From the NCBI GenBank assembly GCA_026745465.1, contig JACYXH010000114.1:934907-998906 (forward strand): DNA of 64,000 nt, written 5' to 3'. How positions within the stretch are numbered: the first letter of the stretch is position 1; every line of letters starts with the position of its first letter. The position numbers and the translations under genes are program-made. The DNA is from Lota lota (taxonomy: Eukaryota > Chordata > Actinopteri > Gadiformes > Lotidae). Positions 1 through 10,815 of this stretch are shown here, in pieces. The notes under the pieces are model-generated. The model searched no databases. It was not told the origin of the DNA and worked only from the letters and a program-made list of their open reading frames with translations.

Positions 1-2059
1 TGACATTGTCGATGTCAAGATGTAAATTTGCCCTGATTTCTGTTAAACTCACCCTCTCGATGTGTGGGCGGCGGCGCGTTCCGAAATTCGGCAGTTGTCA
101 ATCAACTGACATCCATTATATTCCAAAACGAGTGTTTAGCAGCTCCCATAGCTGTATCTTTGTTTAGTCCATCCCACATTAGCGCATACAACCTGCCCTG
201 GCTAGGTAGTTTGCTCCAATAGTGCTCACAAACGAACAAATCCACCTGTTTTGATTCTGTGCTTCCTCCCCACTGTGCATGCATCCAGGACACCAGGGTT
301 AGCACCCCTACTCTTGCGATGAGTGTCGTGGGATCTTTAGTGACCACAGGGAGGAGACCAGGGAGTCAGGACCTCGGTTTACCGTTTCACTCGAAAGACG
401 GTGATGATGACCCTGACCCTTTTTAATGCAGTGTTGATGAATCATTTGACTTCTTCCTTGTGCACCACGTAAAGTGTGACATCTGAAAGTCCTCCTGTTA
501 TTCTGTACAATCTCTAGTGAGAAATGATTTGCTTCTACAAACCATATTGTTGAACAGACAGGTGTTTTGAGTGACAGCTCACTGTACGTGCCTACACAAT
601 GCCTTTGTTCACTTTCCTAGACCTAGCTACTAAACTCACTGTGCTATGTTCTAAATCCGATAATTACCATTTACCATTCAGTTACTTAGCAGCAGTTGGG
701 CATCTTGCTGCAGACATGGGGGGGGGGGGGGGGGGGGGGGGGGGGTGGACATACGAACCCAGAACTTTTTCTAAACACCCTAAAGTCACCATTAGACTAT
801 CATAAACCTGGCCTGTCTGCCATCATATTTGCAGACTAGCTGCTCGCTAGCCAGGTGGCAGGGGGGAGGACCGGCCCCTTGCCGATGGTGCCAGTGGGGA
901 CCTTGGGAGTCCGCCGGCGTCCTTCCCGATGCCTGCGGCGCCGAGCCCTACCGGGCGTCACCCAACAAGCCATCGCTCACCCGGGACCCATGATGACACA
1001 CGCACTTCTGAAGCTTGAGGCGTGATCCACCGCAACAAACGTGTGCCTGTGTGGGTGTCTGTCAACTGAACCTGAACATAATCATACGTCGCTCTAATGA
1101 GAACGAATTATGATTGATTACTGAATTAAAAGAAGTCATACGTGGCCTGCAGCGACAACTGTCACACTGAACTCGTTTTCATTTGGTTCACATCAATAAG
1201 ATGTATTTATCCATTATGTAAATGCATACTTTTGACGCCACAAGTCAGTCACTAGCATTCATATATCGCTTCCCCTTGTGCCACAATCCTATCAGTGCCT
1301 TTAAATCTATAATTATTCTTTGTGAAGACCACCACATTTCCAGTATGTTTTCTGCTCCTTGTTCTGCTCCCCAGGTGGGGGCAGTGGCTGTGTCTCTTTG
1401 ATGGGGAGTTTAAGCATGGCTAAATCAGCCCCAGCAGGAAAAGGGGATTAAGGGAGGTTGCCATTGTTTTGTGCTCACCATGAAGCCATGGTTCTCTGTG
1501 GACGTCCGTCTCTTACAGGCGTAGTGGGACAACGCGACCACGGGAAGATGTGTAGAAGCCTCCGGAAGGATTTCCTGAGGGAAAAATATAGAATTTGTAA
1601 ATTAATATCTTTATGTACATCATTTTCTTTAAAGCCATATACCACATTCCCCTCAAACCCACCCTCCACACACACACACATACTGACACACACAAACACG
1701 CCAACAGACAAACAACTTTATATGCAGTATAAAGGTAAAAATGTATTAATCTTTTCGATTATTTTCAGGACAAGGAGTGTATTTATGCAAGTGTGCATGA
1801 GACATTTCTAACTGAATTTAATACAGAATTAAAATTGCCACCAGTTACCCTCCGTAAGATGTCTTTAATGAGCTCGCCCCCACCGCAGGGAAATAGATTA
1901 ATGACACTCATCTCAGAGTTCGCCGACGTTTAAATCCATGACACGCGTTCACCTGTGGCACCGCGAACTCTGCAAGCCATCATCCAATTTGCCTTTTGCA
2001 AATTGCCTATTTTGCATTCTGTGATTCAGCGGTTCCCTCTGTTTGTTATGTAAGTACAC
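1..2059. other. Intergenic stretch, no gene recognised
   Basis: I see no exon or known mobile element here. It contains a 28-base G run at 718-745, a GC-rich patch at about 840-1010 unlike its AT-rich surroundings, and a short CA-rich run near 1665-1700. An 81-codon minus-strand frame at 102-347 is open but matches no family I recognise and has no clear splice or promoter context. Confidence 0.6.
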
Positions 2060-2641
2060 TGTCACATCACCCTCTGCCACCATCTAGTGGCGCCGGCTGC
2101 CACTTCACCATGTGCCCCTGTTTACTTTCCCTCGTCAATCACCCACGTGCACTCCGGTCTTCACTCCTGTCTACCATCAGCTAATCAGCGCACTCTACTT
2201 AACCCTCGCTTCCCAAGCAGCCGGCGCCAGATCGTTGTGTTCAAACCCTGAGTTAGTACCACGTTCCCGCACTAAGTCTAGAGTTACCTTATCTTTACCC
2301 GTACCTTGCTTACCCTTAACTTGCCTTTTTTCCTCTACCCAGTTTCCCAGATTATCTACCCGTTTCCTGTTACCTACCTCCGGACTGCCTTCCCGTTGTC
2401 GATTCCCCGCCTGCTCCCGTCTGTCTGTCTGCCTGACCTCTTGCCTGCCAACTGCCTGTCCGACTACCCGCCTGCCTACGTCCCTCTGCCTGCCTGACCT
2501 TCCGCCTGACCTCGAACCATTGCCTGTCTGACTACGCCTTGCTCTGCCCTTACTGAACTGTTATATTAAACTTCATAGTCAACCACACCATCTCCGCCTG
2601 CTGTGTTCCGCATTTGGGTTTACCAGTCGCTCCTCGTAACA
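2060..2641 (+). mobile_element. Solo LTR of a Ty3/gypsy-type retrotransposon
   Basis: The 582-bp unit begins TGTCAC and ends CGTAACA, the TG...CA ends expected of an LTR. It is flanked on both sides by the same 5 bases, TACAC (2055-2059 and 2642-2646), a perfect target-site duplication. The interior has the long C/T-rich run of CCTGCCTG-like words common in fish gypsy LTRs, and a polyadenylation-like ATTAAA near 2565. No internal region remains, so two LTRs probably recombined and left one. The family name is not known to me. Confidence 0.8.
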
Positions 2642-2919
2642 TACACGTCAGCTGGAAAAGACTGATGTTCTTTTGCAGAAGATTAGACATCAGAAGGTAA
2701 CGTCCCGTCACTGGGAATCATCACCGCGCCACGGACGTGCTGGCTTGCATGAGGAGCAGAGATAAAACAGGATGTACTTTATGAAACGCCGACGGGAACC
2801 TCGGGAGTGAGGTGGAGACGGACGGAGATGGGATGGGATTTTTGTTGCCATGCCAACTTGACCATGATGGCTAGGATGGAAAGAGCCTAGCCGTCTTTCT
2901 GCATCCACTCTTAGGGCAG

Positions 2920-3560
2920 AGGGCCATGGGCATTCTTCTTCCTTTTGCAACATCTTATCTTTGTGAGACTGGCTTCTCGGCTGTTGCTGCACTGAAGACC
3001 AAGTACAGGTCCCAGCTAAACATTGAGCAGGAGTTGAGAGTTGCAGTATCATGCTTCAAACCCCACTTCGAAAAGCTGTGCACTGCAAAACGTGCTCATT
3101 GTAGCCATTAATCCTGACTTCCTCAGCACAAATTGTTTTATTCATTTTTGTTTTATAGGTCAAAGTGTTTCATATATTGTGCGCCTGGGTTAATGTTGCT
3201 GATCAATTTGAATTTATTATTATTGATTTTATTTTATTTTATTTTTCAGTATCAAATGGTCAAAAATGTTTAAATAAGGATTACATTTTTTTTTCAGGCA
3301 AATTAATGCACTTTAAGTCTTTTCAGTTACAGACTAAAAGACAATGTTAATAAGGTTATTCTTTGTGGTAAGTTGATCTATATTTCTCTCTTTTTTGTTT
3401 TCTTTAATGTTAATAAGGATACAATGTTATGCAGAGGTATACTTATAACAATTTTATAGACAAATGATACTATTTACAGTCGCGGCGGAGAGTTGGGGGG
3501 GGCGCGAAATGTTGACTTCTTCCTAGGGGGGGCGTAACAGAAAATAGTTGAGAAGCACTG
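2920..3560 (+). mobile_element. 3' remnant of a hAT transposon
   Basis: The reading frame up to the stop at 3111 encodes a short segment resembling the C-terminal hAT dimerisation region: CETGFSAVAALKTKYRSQL, then the family-typical FKPHFEKL. Downstream the remnant ends in AGTTGAGAAGCACTG (to 3560), the reverse of the CAGTGCTTCTCAAC terminal inverted repeat of many Charlie-like hAT elements. The 5' end, BED finger and catalytic core are absent, so this is a dead fragment. An ATG at 2926 opens the frame but is probably not a real start. Confidence 0.7.
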
Positions 3561-4478
3561 TCTTAAAGTATCACTTTAGGCATCGCAGTGCTGCTTTGTT
3601 TGAGGCGCGGGTCTCCAACTAAATTTTCATGTTGACTACTTGCATTCGATTTATTTGGGGTAGATCCACAAATCTTGACTAAGGATGTAGGAGTGGCTGA
3701 CATTTAAGAATCTGTAGTGACATTTGTTTTGAATTTGTTATGTAGATGAAGTAATGCAGATCCAAAGTGCTTAAGAACTACCACATTCTCAGATGCAAGG
3801 TTTTTTTTAGTAAACATGAGCAACATTGACAATAATTTTCTATTGCTGTTCCCTTAATTTGTGGAGACTGGCATTTGTTACTTATGTAAGACTAAAAAGG
3901 TTTTTCGTAATCGATTTCCTTGTTAGGTTCAACATAAACGAGACATTTGTAACAGCTGACATTTTTTTTATAAAATGAACATGTATGGACGGGATCAGTG
4001 GCATGCAAACACAACACACAACACACACACAAACACACACATCAAGGAAAGTGCATGGGGACATGCACACACACACCCCACACATTTTAACAAATGAACC
4101 CAATGAAAAACAATCCCAATGTGATTCCAGCCAAAGGAAAGCAATTTGAGTATAAATGGACATTATGAAATGCAAAAGGGCTATTTAAAATGAGATATTA
4201 TAATGAACAACAGATTTCCCAACAAAATGTATAACAGAAATATCCTCCTGGAGGGAAAACCATAAAAACAGTACACATTTGAGAGACTTGATTACATTGA
4301 ACAGGTTCACCAAAACAATTCCATACACGTCTGGCTTTTTTCATATGTATATATATATATATAGTTAATAAAGAAAGGTCAAACAATGGAATAACAAAAA
4401 GAGAAACCTATATAATAAAATTAAAATAAAACAATGCCAAATTACCAAAGAGCTGAATGACTCCTGGTCGCTGAACAA
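3561..4478. other. Intergenic stretch, 3' side of PRC1
   Basis: No gene is seen. It is AT-rich, with CA-rich runs at 4005-4080 and a short AT run at 4347-4362. Since PRC1 is on the minus strand, its 3' untranslated region and polyadenylation site should lie here. AATAAA/ATTAAA-like words on the minus strand occur around 4365-4435, but I cannot tell which is used. Confidence 0.5.
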
Positions 4479-5581
4479 TCAGTGATGCCTGACGGTGGAG
4501 TTAAGCCGCTTGGTTGCCTTCGAAAGGTTCAACTGAGTTGAACATGTAGTCGGGGTTACCTTGGGCCTTGATGGCCCGTTCAGGGCGTTCTCATCAGGGT
4601 GGGGCGTGGTGTTCTCCTTGTTCCGTTCCAACGAGTGAGACGCCTTTCCGTTCACGGGCGTGCGCAGGCCAAGGCTTTTATGGACGGAGAGAGGCGGCCG
4701 GGGGCCCGAGCTGTGGCAGAAAGTGCCCCCGAAACCAGAGCCCAGGGTGCTGTTGGGGGTGGAGACGAGGAAACGACGTTGAGCTTCCTCACCTTGCCTG
4801 ACGTGGGGGCGGTCGCCAGGCGCCTCTTCGACAGCGTCCTCGCCACTGCGCCGAACTTCAGCTTCTCCTCGAACTGCTTGGTTTTCTTCATTTGCCTCTC
4901 CATCTTCTCCTTCTCCTTCTCGTCGTGGAAGGCCGACCACTGCTGCCGCACGTAGTCGAGGAACTGCTGCCCGTCGACCCGGAACTCCCCGCCGCACTCC
5001 TGCTCCCAGAGGTCGATCTGGGCCCTCAGGCTCTTCTCCAGCTTGGGCAGGCTCTTCAGCAGGTCGGCCCTCTGCTTCTGCTCCTTGAGAAGGTTCCCAC
5101 CGCGGTTGTTCAGCCTGGAGGGGTCGTTGGCCTTGTGGTCGAGCTCCAGGAACAGCGTCCAGCTCTCCTGCCACCGGGCGACGCCCTCGAACAGCGCCCT
5201 GTGCTCCTCGTAGCGCTGCCTCAGCGTCAACACCTCTGCTTCGTGGCGTTGCAGCAGCTCCTCCGTGAAGGCGTCCTCTTCGTCGTAGTGCGGGGCGAAC
5301 TCCTGCCGCTGCTCGACGCTGTAGAAGCACTTGTCCCAGAGGAGGGCCACCTCCGCGCGGAGGCCCTCGACGAAGCTCCTGATATTCTTCATCTTGAGGG
5401 CCTCCAGCCGCTCGACCTCGGCCCGGAGCGCCTCCACCACGTTCTTCTTCTTGGAGTGGACCATGTGTGCTGACATGGACTCCCTCTCCTCCTGGGGGAT
5501 CTGGAGCCTTCCCCACAGCTCCTGGATGTTGTGGCGGTACGCCGAGCACCGGCGTTGGTTCTCCGCCTTGCATTCTTCTAA
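4479..5581 (-). CDS. prc1: PRC1 terminal exon, microtubule-binding region and tail, with frameshift
   Basis: The exon starts after a CTTTAG acceptor (AG at 5583-5582) with TTA GAA GAA, in phase 0 with the preceding exon, and aligns with the human segment beginning LEMQK. It includes ELWGRLQIPQEERE and the NRGGNLLKE core. A one-base shift at about 4770-4795 separates the core from the conserved C-terminal tail. The tail frame stops at 4479; the unshifted frame stops at 4652. Human TPSKRR and TPGKARK appear here as TLSKRR and TSGKVRK. Confidence 0.85.
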
Positions 5582-6539
5582 CTAAAGAGGTGGTGTTGGG
5601 GGGGGGGGGGGGGGAAAGGAGATACACGATTACATTTAAATTGTCAAAGCTGCTGGTGCGTTGTGTTTAAGTTAATGTGACGATACGGAAACTCAAATCT
5701 TCAAAAGGGACTGGTTATCGCTGATTGTGGTCCCCAGCTCGTCCACAGCATGTATGTGGATGTATATGTATGTGAATGTACACAAACACAACTATGTACA
5801 GAAGAAATCTACTACAACAAGCGGGGATATACAACAAATATTAACATGGTCATGTCGTACGATGCAACGACACGCACACCGTACCTGGGTGAGCAGAAGT
5901 TTGAGCGAGGCGATGTTGTCGTTGGATAGGCAGAAGGCTTCCTCGTACATCACGTCCCTCTCAAAGCTGGTCTCGGCCAGCCTCTCCAGGTCCTCCATGG
6001 AGACGATGATCTGCTCCTTGATGCTCCAAAACTCTGCGTGCCGCCGCTGCTTCTCCGTGACGAGGCTTGCGATGTAGGAGCGGAAGCCGTCCAGCCGCTC
6101 CACGGACGGCACGCGGTCACAGTCGATGCAGAAGGGCGTGGAGCACAGGATGTCGCAGAGCTCGCCGTCTTTTTCGACAAGTGCTTGCAGGTCGTCCATC
6201 CTCTGCTTCTTGTGTTTCAGCATCACGTCGCGCCGTGTGCGTCGGTCCTTCTCTAGCTGCAGCACGGTGGAGCCCTCTTCCTCCTGGAAGGTGGGCATCT
6301 GGAGTTCAACGCACAGGTCGTCAAGCTCCTTGCGGCATGTCTCCAGGCTGGTCTGCAGCCGATTCTTCATCTCTTCCTCCTCGTCGATCATCATGTCCAG
6401 CAGACCTTTGATGTGCTGCTGGACCACGTTGGTTCTCTGGAGGCGTTGGTCTTCCGGGATTCCTATCTCTTCCCATATCTCTCCTAGCTTGATGAGGGCT
6501 GTTTTTAGCGAAGCCACTGCATGGGCTGCATAGACCTCA
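4479..6539 (-). CDS. prc1: PRC1-like protein regulator of cytokinesis (MAP65/Ase1 family), frameshifted near 3' end
   Basis: Family knowledge: PRC1 crosslinks antiparallel microtubules in the anaphase midzone, recruits KIF4A and is held off the spindle by CDK1 until anaphase. Seen here: the N-terminal coiled-coil rod (IWEEIGIPEDQRLQRT, LQLEKDRRTRR, TSFERDV), then the spectrin-like microtubule-binding part (LFLELDHKANDPSRLNNRGG, LLKEQKQRADLLKSLPKLE, DLWEQE) and a basic tail. The visible protein is about 585 residues against about 620 in human. Two exons are joined by a 303-nt intron. The first short coding exon, upstream of 6540, was not found. Around 4770-4795 the frame shifts by one base: the first frame runs into unrelated sequence, while the second carries the conserved tail (GSGFGGTF, NKENTTP, LNLSKATKRLNST) to a stop at 4479. 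The gene may be a recent pseudogene, or the shift may be a sequence error. Whether it is prc1a or prc1b is unresolved. Confidence 0.85.
5598..5614. repeat. prc1: Poly-G run in the PRC1 intron
   Basis: A G run lies about 15 bases upstream (in gene sense) of the acceptor of the terminal PRC1 exon. In the transcript it is a C run and may serve as the polypyrimidine tract. Its length is prone to sequencing error. Confidence 0.8.
5885..6539 (-). CDS. prc1: PRC1 exon, N-terminal coiled-coil rod
   Basis: This 655-nt exon follows a TTCCAG acceptor (AG at 6541-6540) and ends at CTCACCCAG before a GTAC donor at 5884. The first base completes a split codon and 218 full codons follow, ending in phase 0. 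It reads from EVYAAHAVASL through SNDNIASLKLLLTQ. In human PRC1 this region is spread over several exons, so this unbroken exon is unusual. Reading frame beyond 6539 is intron read-through. Confidence 0.85.
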
Positions 6540-7772
6540 CTGGAATACAAAAAGGTAGGTTTACAATTCATGTTCAATTTGATCATATTCTGCAATCTTG
6601 GGTCACATGAGAACAAAATCACCTCAAATGTCCTATCCCAACCATGTTAAAGAAATTAATTGAAAAGGTGATTAGTAAATATAACAATTTTGAAGAATGG
6701 GGTTCAACATTTATAGAAACCAGCGCCATTTCTGTGATCTTTGTTCGACAACCCAGTGACACATTTAAGCATTTGTTTTGGGGGTTTTCTAAAGAAAAAA
6801 AGCCTAGCTTGCCCCGTTGTGTATTATTGATATAATTTAGGTATTCAGAATCAGAGTTGCTTTTATTACATCCTAACGTAGAAGTACGCAAGAGTAAAAT
6901 TCTTAGGATTGGATCCTCAACAGTCACACAGCAGCATCAATACAAGATCACAATAACAAAGTAAGTAATAATAAATAATAATAAGTAGCAACATCAATAC
7001 AAGTGTCAAGCGGTAGTAGTACCAGCCACGGTGGTATTGCAAAAAGTAAATAAATAAAATGCTGTGGAAAATACAGAACAATATAATGCAGATAATCAGC
7101 TGTGTGTGGCCACGGGGTGTACAGGGAGTACAGGAGGGGGCTGTGTTCACAGAATACGTCACAGAATGGTCACAGAATACGACGGCCAGCTATCATGGAT
7201 TGTGACCTATCGTGGATGGTTTCCTGTTACGTGTGGACTCTGTGATGATCACAGACATGAATAATTATACTGGATGACAAATGAAAAACAGGTTGCTGTC
7301 GGGTGCTTCGTCCCGCCGTGCTTCCACTGTAACTACAGGCTACTGCCGCTTCAGTGGACACCATACTCAGGGCGCAATACTGTCGGCTTTTTAAAAATTG
7401 TGCTCTTAGGTCACTAAAATCACCCTTACGCTGCAAATCCACCCAAGTCACTGCAATCACGCACACTTCACGCCCATACAGGCATTAGTTCGTAGTTTAT
7501 TTCATAAACTGCAGTAATCAAAAAACGGTGGGCATTGTCTTGTTTTGTATGCTTTATATAACAAAAACAACCACAGTTTGAGCAATCAGAGAGGGGCTCG
7601 TAATGAAGAAATATCTCTCCCCCATCCCCTTGTAATTAAATGTGCTTTATAAATATATTTGATTTGATTAGCATTTTACAGACACATACTATGGATGGGG
7701 CGTTTACTACGATCCACCAACGTTGCTTCTTTCCCCATAAGAAGCAACAATCAGCGTTTAATTACGTTGATT
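6540..7772. other. 5' flank of PRC1, no further exon identified
   Basis: The missing first PRC1 coding exon and promoter should lie here or further right, but no ATG-plus-donor in the right phase was found. The segment is AT-rich with short repeats of CACAGAATACG around 7148-7180. The end at about 7630-7670 resembles the TTTGATTTGATT tails common on teleost dispersed repeats. Confidence 0.45.
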
Positions 7773-8112
7773 TACCTTTGAGTATTTCCTACTATAGGCT
7801 ACTGTGTAAAATACTGTTTAGAATTGACCAACACCGTTTCTATATTCACGTTTGTATCAAGAAAGAAAGACCCGTCATCATCGTGCCACCACAGAGCCAA
7901 ATCAACCGCTTTGCTTCATCCACCCAGCGGGCTATACTAAACGAACGAACCCATCCCGAGTGAGCGATGGCGATACGATGTTTACTTTTAAGCTCGTGCA
8001 TGTTTCCGCACATGAACGACTTTTTGCCTTCAAACTCGTGCATGTTGCAGAAAATGTGCAACAGCGACCACTGGGGTCACAGAATACGGTGGGTCACAGA
8101 ATACGGTGTAAC
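7773..8112 (+). repeat. Dispersed repeat A, copy 1
   Basis: This 340-bp block is repeated in the same orientation at 14961-15308. Long stretches agree exactly, including the part with CCCATCCCGAGTGAGCGATG and TTTTAAGCTCGTGCATG. Both copies end in a GGTCACAGAATAC-rich tail. No intact frame or terminal inverted repeat was seen, so it is probably a non-autonomous element or a fragment of one. Confidence 0.85.
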
Positions 8113-8902
8113 AACGGCAAGACTTGGCTTTGGATTTTAACACGTGTTCTACAATCCTGATATGCAGTGACCTGTTTCTGCATCTGGTTGAGCTCCCTGT
8201 ATTTTGTGCGGGGGCTTTCTTGTCGAAAGGGCTGTATCAATATTGGTGAAGTCGTATCTCAGTGAATAGTTAGAAAATGCCTGGGTGACAAGGGTCTTTA
8301 ACGGGGTATGTGTATGTGCACACTGATGTGCAAACACAGAAATGCATGTGACAGGTAAGAGACACAAAGATGCAGGTAAGAAGAGGTGGCAAATCAACAG
8401 AAAGATTGGAAGACGGGAAAGGAACAATCCGTTGCACTAGTTGAGGACATATAGATTGCTACATAATCTCATGGATTTCTTAATGCAGGTCCTCAGGGCA
8501 CAAACGCACATACATAGTATGTGTTTTTCTCTCCTGGGTGTATTTTGGTGGATTCCAGATGGGAGAAATCCATTTAGAAAGCAAACAAACTAGCCAGTCT
8601 CTTATTTGAAGGTGGAAAGTTGAACCATTTCTAGCTCCAGTCTGTATGGAGTATGACCAATCTGTAGGAACAGTTGTTTGATGGTTTGTTAACAAGATCT
8701 CAAAACAAGCACTAAATGTATTGACAGAACGATATGACCTGGGCCTGATGTGAAAACTACTTTGTCACTGGCACTCCCTGGGAGTGCATTAAGTCTCTGT
8801 GCTGACCGACAGACGCTCTGTGAAACACACACTTTTAACCATGCACACATAGACATACTTAAGAGAACACAAGAGTGGAAGATAGTGTGCATAGTTAAAT
8901 CC
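8113..8902. other. Intergenic stretch, nothing recognised
   Basis: No supported gene or known repeat was found; short open frames match nothing I know. Confidence 0.4.
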
Positions 8903-8957
<55 letters not shown>

Positions 8958-8960
8958 GGG
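8903..8960. repeat. Compound (GT)n/(G)n microsatellite
   Basis: A GT run of about 38 bases passes directly into a 20-base G run. Reading frames through it are artefacts of low complexity. Confidence 0.95.
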
Positions 8961-9835
8961 TATGGAAAGCAGGCATGCACCCTTTACTTGCAAGGCAGCT
9001 GTATTTGCAAGATCACGATCACACGAGAATCCATCTTGCCAAGCTTCAAGTTGTGTGTTTCTGGCCGAACCCAGTGTTTCGAAGTAACCAGCATCCCCAA
9101 AAAGCATAGCCAAAAGGCCCAACTTCATAAGATCACACAATTTAATTGGTAGCTTTTGAGATGTGCCTGTTCATTTCTTTTCTCTCTAAATCATGTCTTG
9201 ATTTGTTTACGATGAATCCAACTCTTACCTTTTGACATTTGCAGTGGATGATGACTCTTCCCCCCTCCCCCTTCCAAATGTAGGATTCAGCCGCAGCGTA
9301 TGAAAAGACATGCAACATCTGGGAAAGCTTAACCTTGGCTAAACAAATGGGCAGAGAGATGGAGATGGCAATTCTCTATAGTTATCATGTAATCTTGAGA
9401 CATGGGGACTCTTCAAACTCCACTACTTAGCCTGCAGCCTTTTTTGTGTACTTACGTTACCGTTGTAAAACTGATTCTCCAATAATGCTACAGACATAGG
9501 ATGAGGAGACACTGAAAACATTACTGTTGTTTACGAATATATTTGTCATCCTTTTTAATAATTGCCATGCCAGACATTCAGTTCTTTGAAGAGTTATTAA
9601 ATTAGCTTCACAGCTTGTTTCAGGCTTCCGACTATGGAGTTTAATTTCACTCTGAAGTATTAGAAGTGTAGTCAGAATTATTGTAATTGTAAAAACTTAT
9701 TTGCAAGGTTGGTATTTCTAGTCGAAATGTATATATCGGTGCATTTATGTGACGTGATTCCCATATGTGTAAATGTATTCAAGAATGACAACACAAACAA
9801 ACAAATACAACAATATGTGTGATCATGTACTTTTT
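8961..9835. other. Intergenic stretch, nothing recognised
   Basis: It is AT-rich. An ATG-plus-donor on the minus strand near 9226-9236 was considered as a PRC1 first exon and rejected on phase. No other feature is supported. Confidence 0.4.
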
Positions 9836-10235
9836 ATTCTATCTCTCCTCCTAGCGAGAGAGAGACAGAGAGGGACAGAGAGAGAGAGCAGCGGATGAGA
9901 GAAAGAGAGCAGCAGATTATGGAGAGAGACAGAGCAGCAGATGAAGAAGGGAGAGAGAAGAGAGAGATAGCAGCAGATGATGGAGTGAGAGACAGCAGCA
10001 TATGATGGAGAGAGAGAAGGTAGACGTCCGCAGATGATGGAAAGAGCGAGAAGAGAGAGAGCAGCAGATGATTGAGAGAGCGAGAAGAGAGAGAGCAGCA
10101 GATAATGGAGAGAGAAAGTGAAACAGCAGCAGATGATAATGTAGAGAGAGAAGAGAGACAGCAGCAGATGATAGAGAGAGAGAGAAAAGGGAGACAGCAT
10201 CAGGTGAGGGAGAGAGAACAAATGGAGAGGTGAAC
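9836..10235. repeat. Purine-rich minisatellite (GAGAGA/GCAGCAGATGAT)
   Basis: About 400 bp of imperfect tandem units of roughly 30-40 bases alternate GAGAGA-type purine tracts with GCAGCAGATGATGGAGAG. The strand is nearly all purine. The opposite-strand frames of 112-140 codons it creates are Leu/Ser-rich and are not genes. Confidence 0.9.
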
Positions 10236-10459
10236 AGTGCAGCATTACACTGCATAAATTGTATCTGAAAAGTGTGTAAGTGAAAGTAAAACTTTAATAA
10301 TCTAATAAACGAATGTTAACATAAATACATTTAACTGTATTACGACGACCCCTCCCTGTCTGCCGTGGGTGGTTAAGGTAATGTGGTGGCACCTGTGTAG
10401 GCCTCCACAAGGCTATAACTATCAGCCTGATCTCTCTCTCTCTCTCTCCAAAAAGTTGT

Positions 10460-10815
10460 GTGCCACTGTAATCACAGAGGACGCTATAACTTGTGATCAA
10501 ACCTAAAAGGCCACGCCCCCTGCCCCGTTTTGTAAGAAATTCTGAAACTTGGTATTCCAAAAAGTGAAGTACCTCTTTGGCGACAGGGGGCACTATATCT
10601 CGCAATCAAACAAAAACAATCAGCCCCATTATTTAATCAAGTCCGCTTCAAAGTGGCCCAGGGACTTGAAACTTTGCGTGCTTGCTCATTAGCCTTGCTA
10701 TCATTAGCATGTTAGCATGCTCTCGGAATATTGCGCCGTTGGCTCATGCAACCACACGCATTTTCTTCAGAAAATGCACATGCGGCGACGTGTCTAGTTT
10801 GTTAATGAGCTTATA
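10460..10815. repeat. Dispersed repeat E, copy 1
   Basis: It carries GGGGGCACTATATCTCGCAATC followed by CAGCCCCATT, AAGTGGCCCAG and CATGCAACCACACGCATTTT. The second half recurs at 23295-23500 and the first half resembles 23815-23875, in the same orientation. It looks like a non-autonomous element family with diverged copies. Flanking 10236-10459 holds nothing recognised. Confidence 0.7.

Noticed and set aside
4750..4792. 43-nt intron in the PRC1 terminal exon
   Set aside because: Too short to splice, and it would not bring the tail into frame.
4892..5473. 193-codon plus-strand frame opposite PRC1
   Set aside because: Shadow of the GC-rich minus-strand coding exon; no independent support.
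4479..5627. 382-codon minus-strand frame through the whole PRC1 terminal exon
   Set aside because: Only its 3' part is the PRC1 tail; the 5' part is out of frame with the conserved core.
9226..9236. Possible PRC1 first exon, ATGTCAAAAG before a GTAAGA donor (minus)
   Set aside because: It leaves one base over, but the next exon needs two; no in-frame ATG lies nearby.
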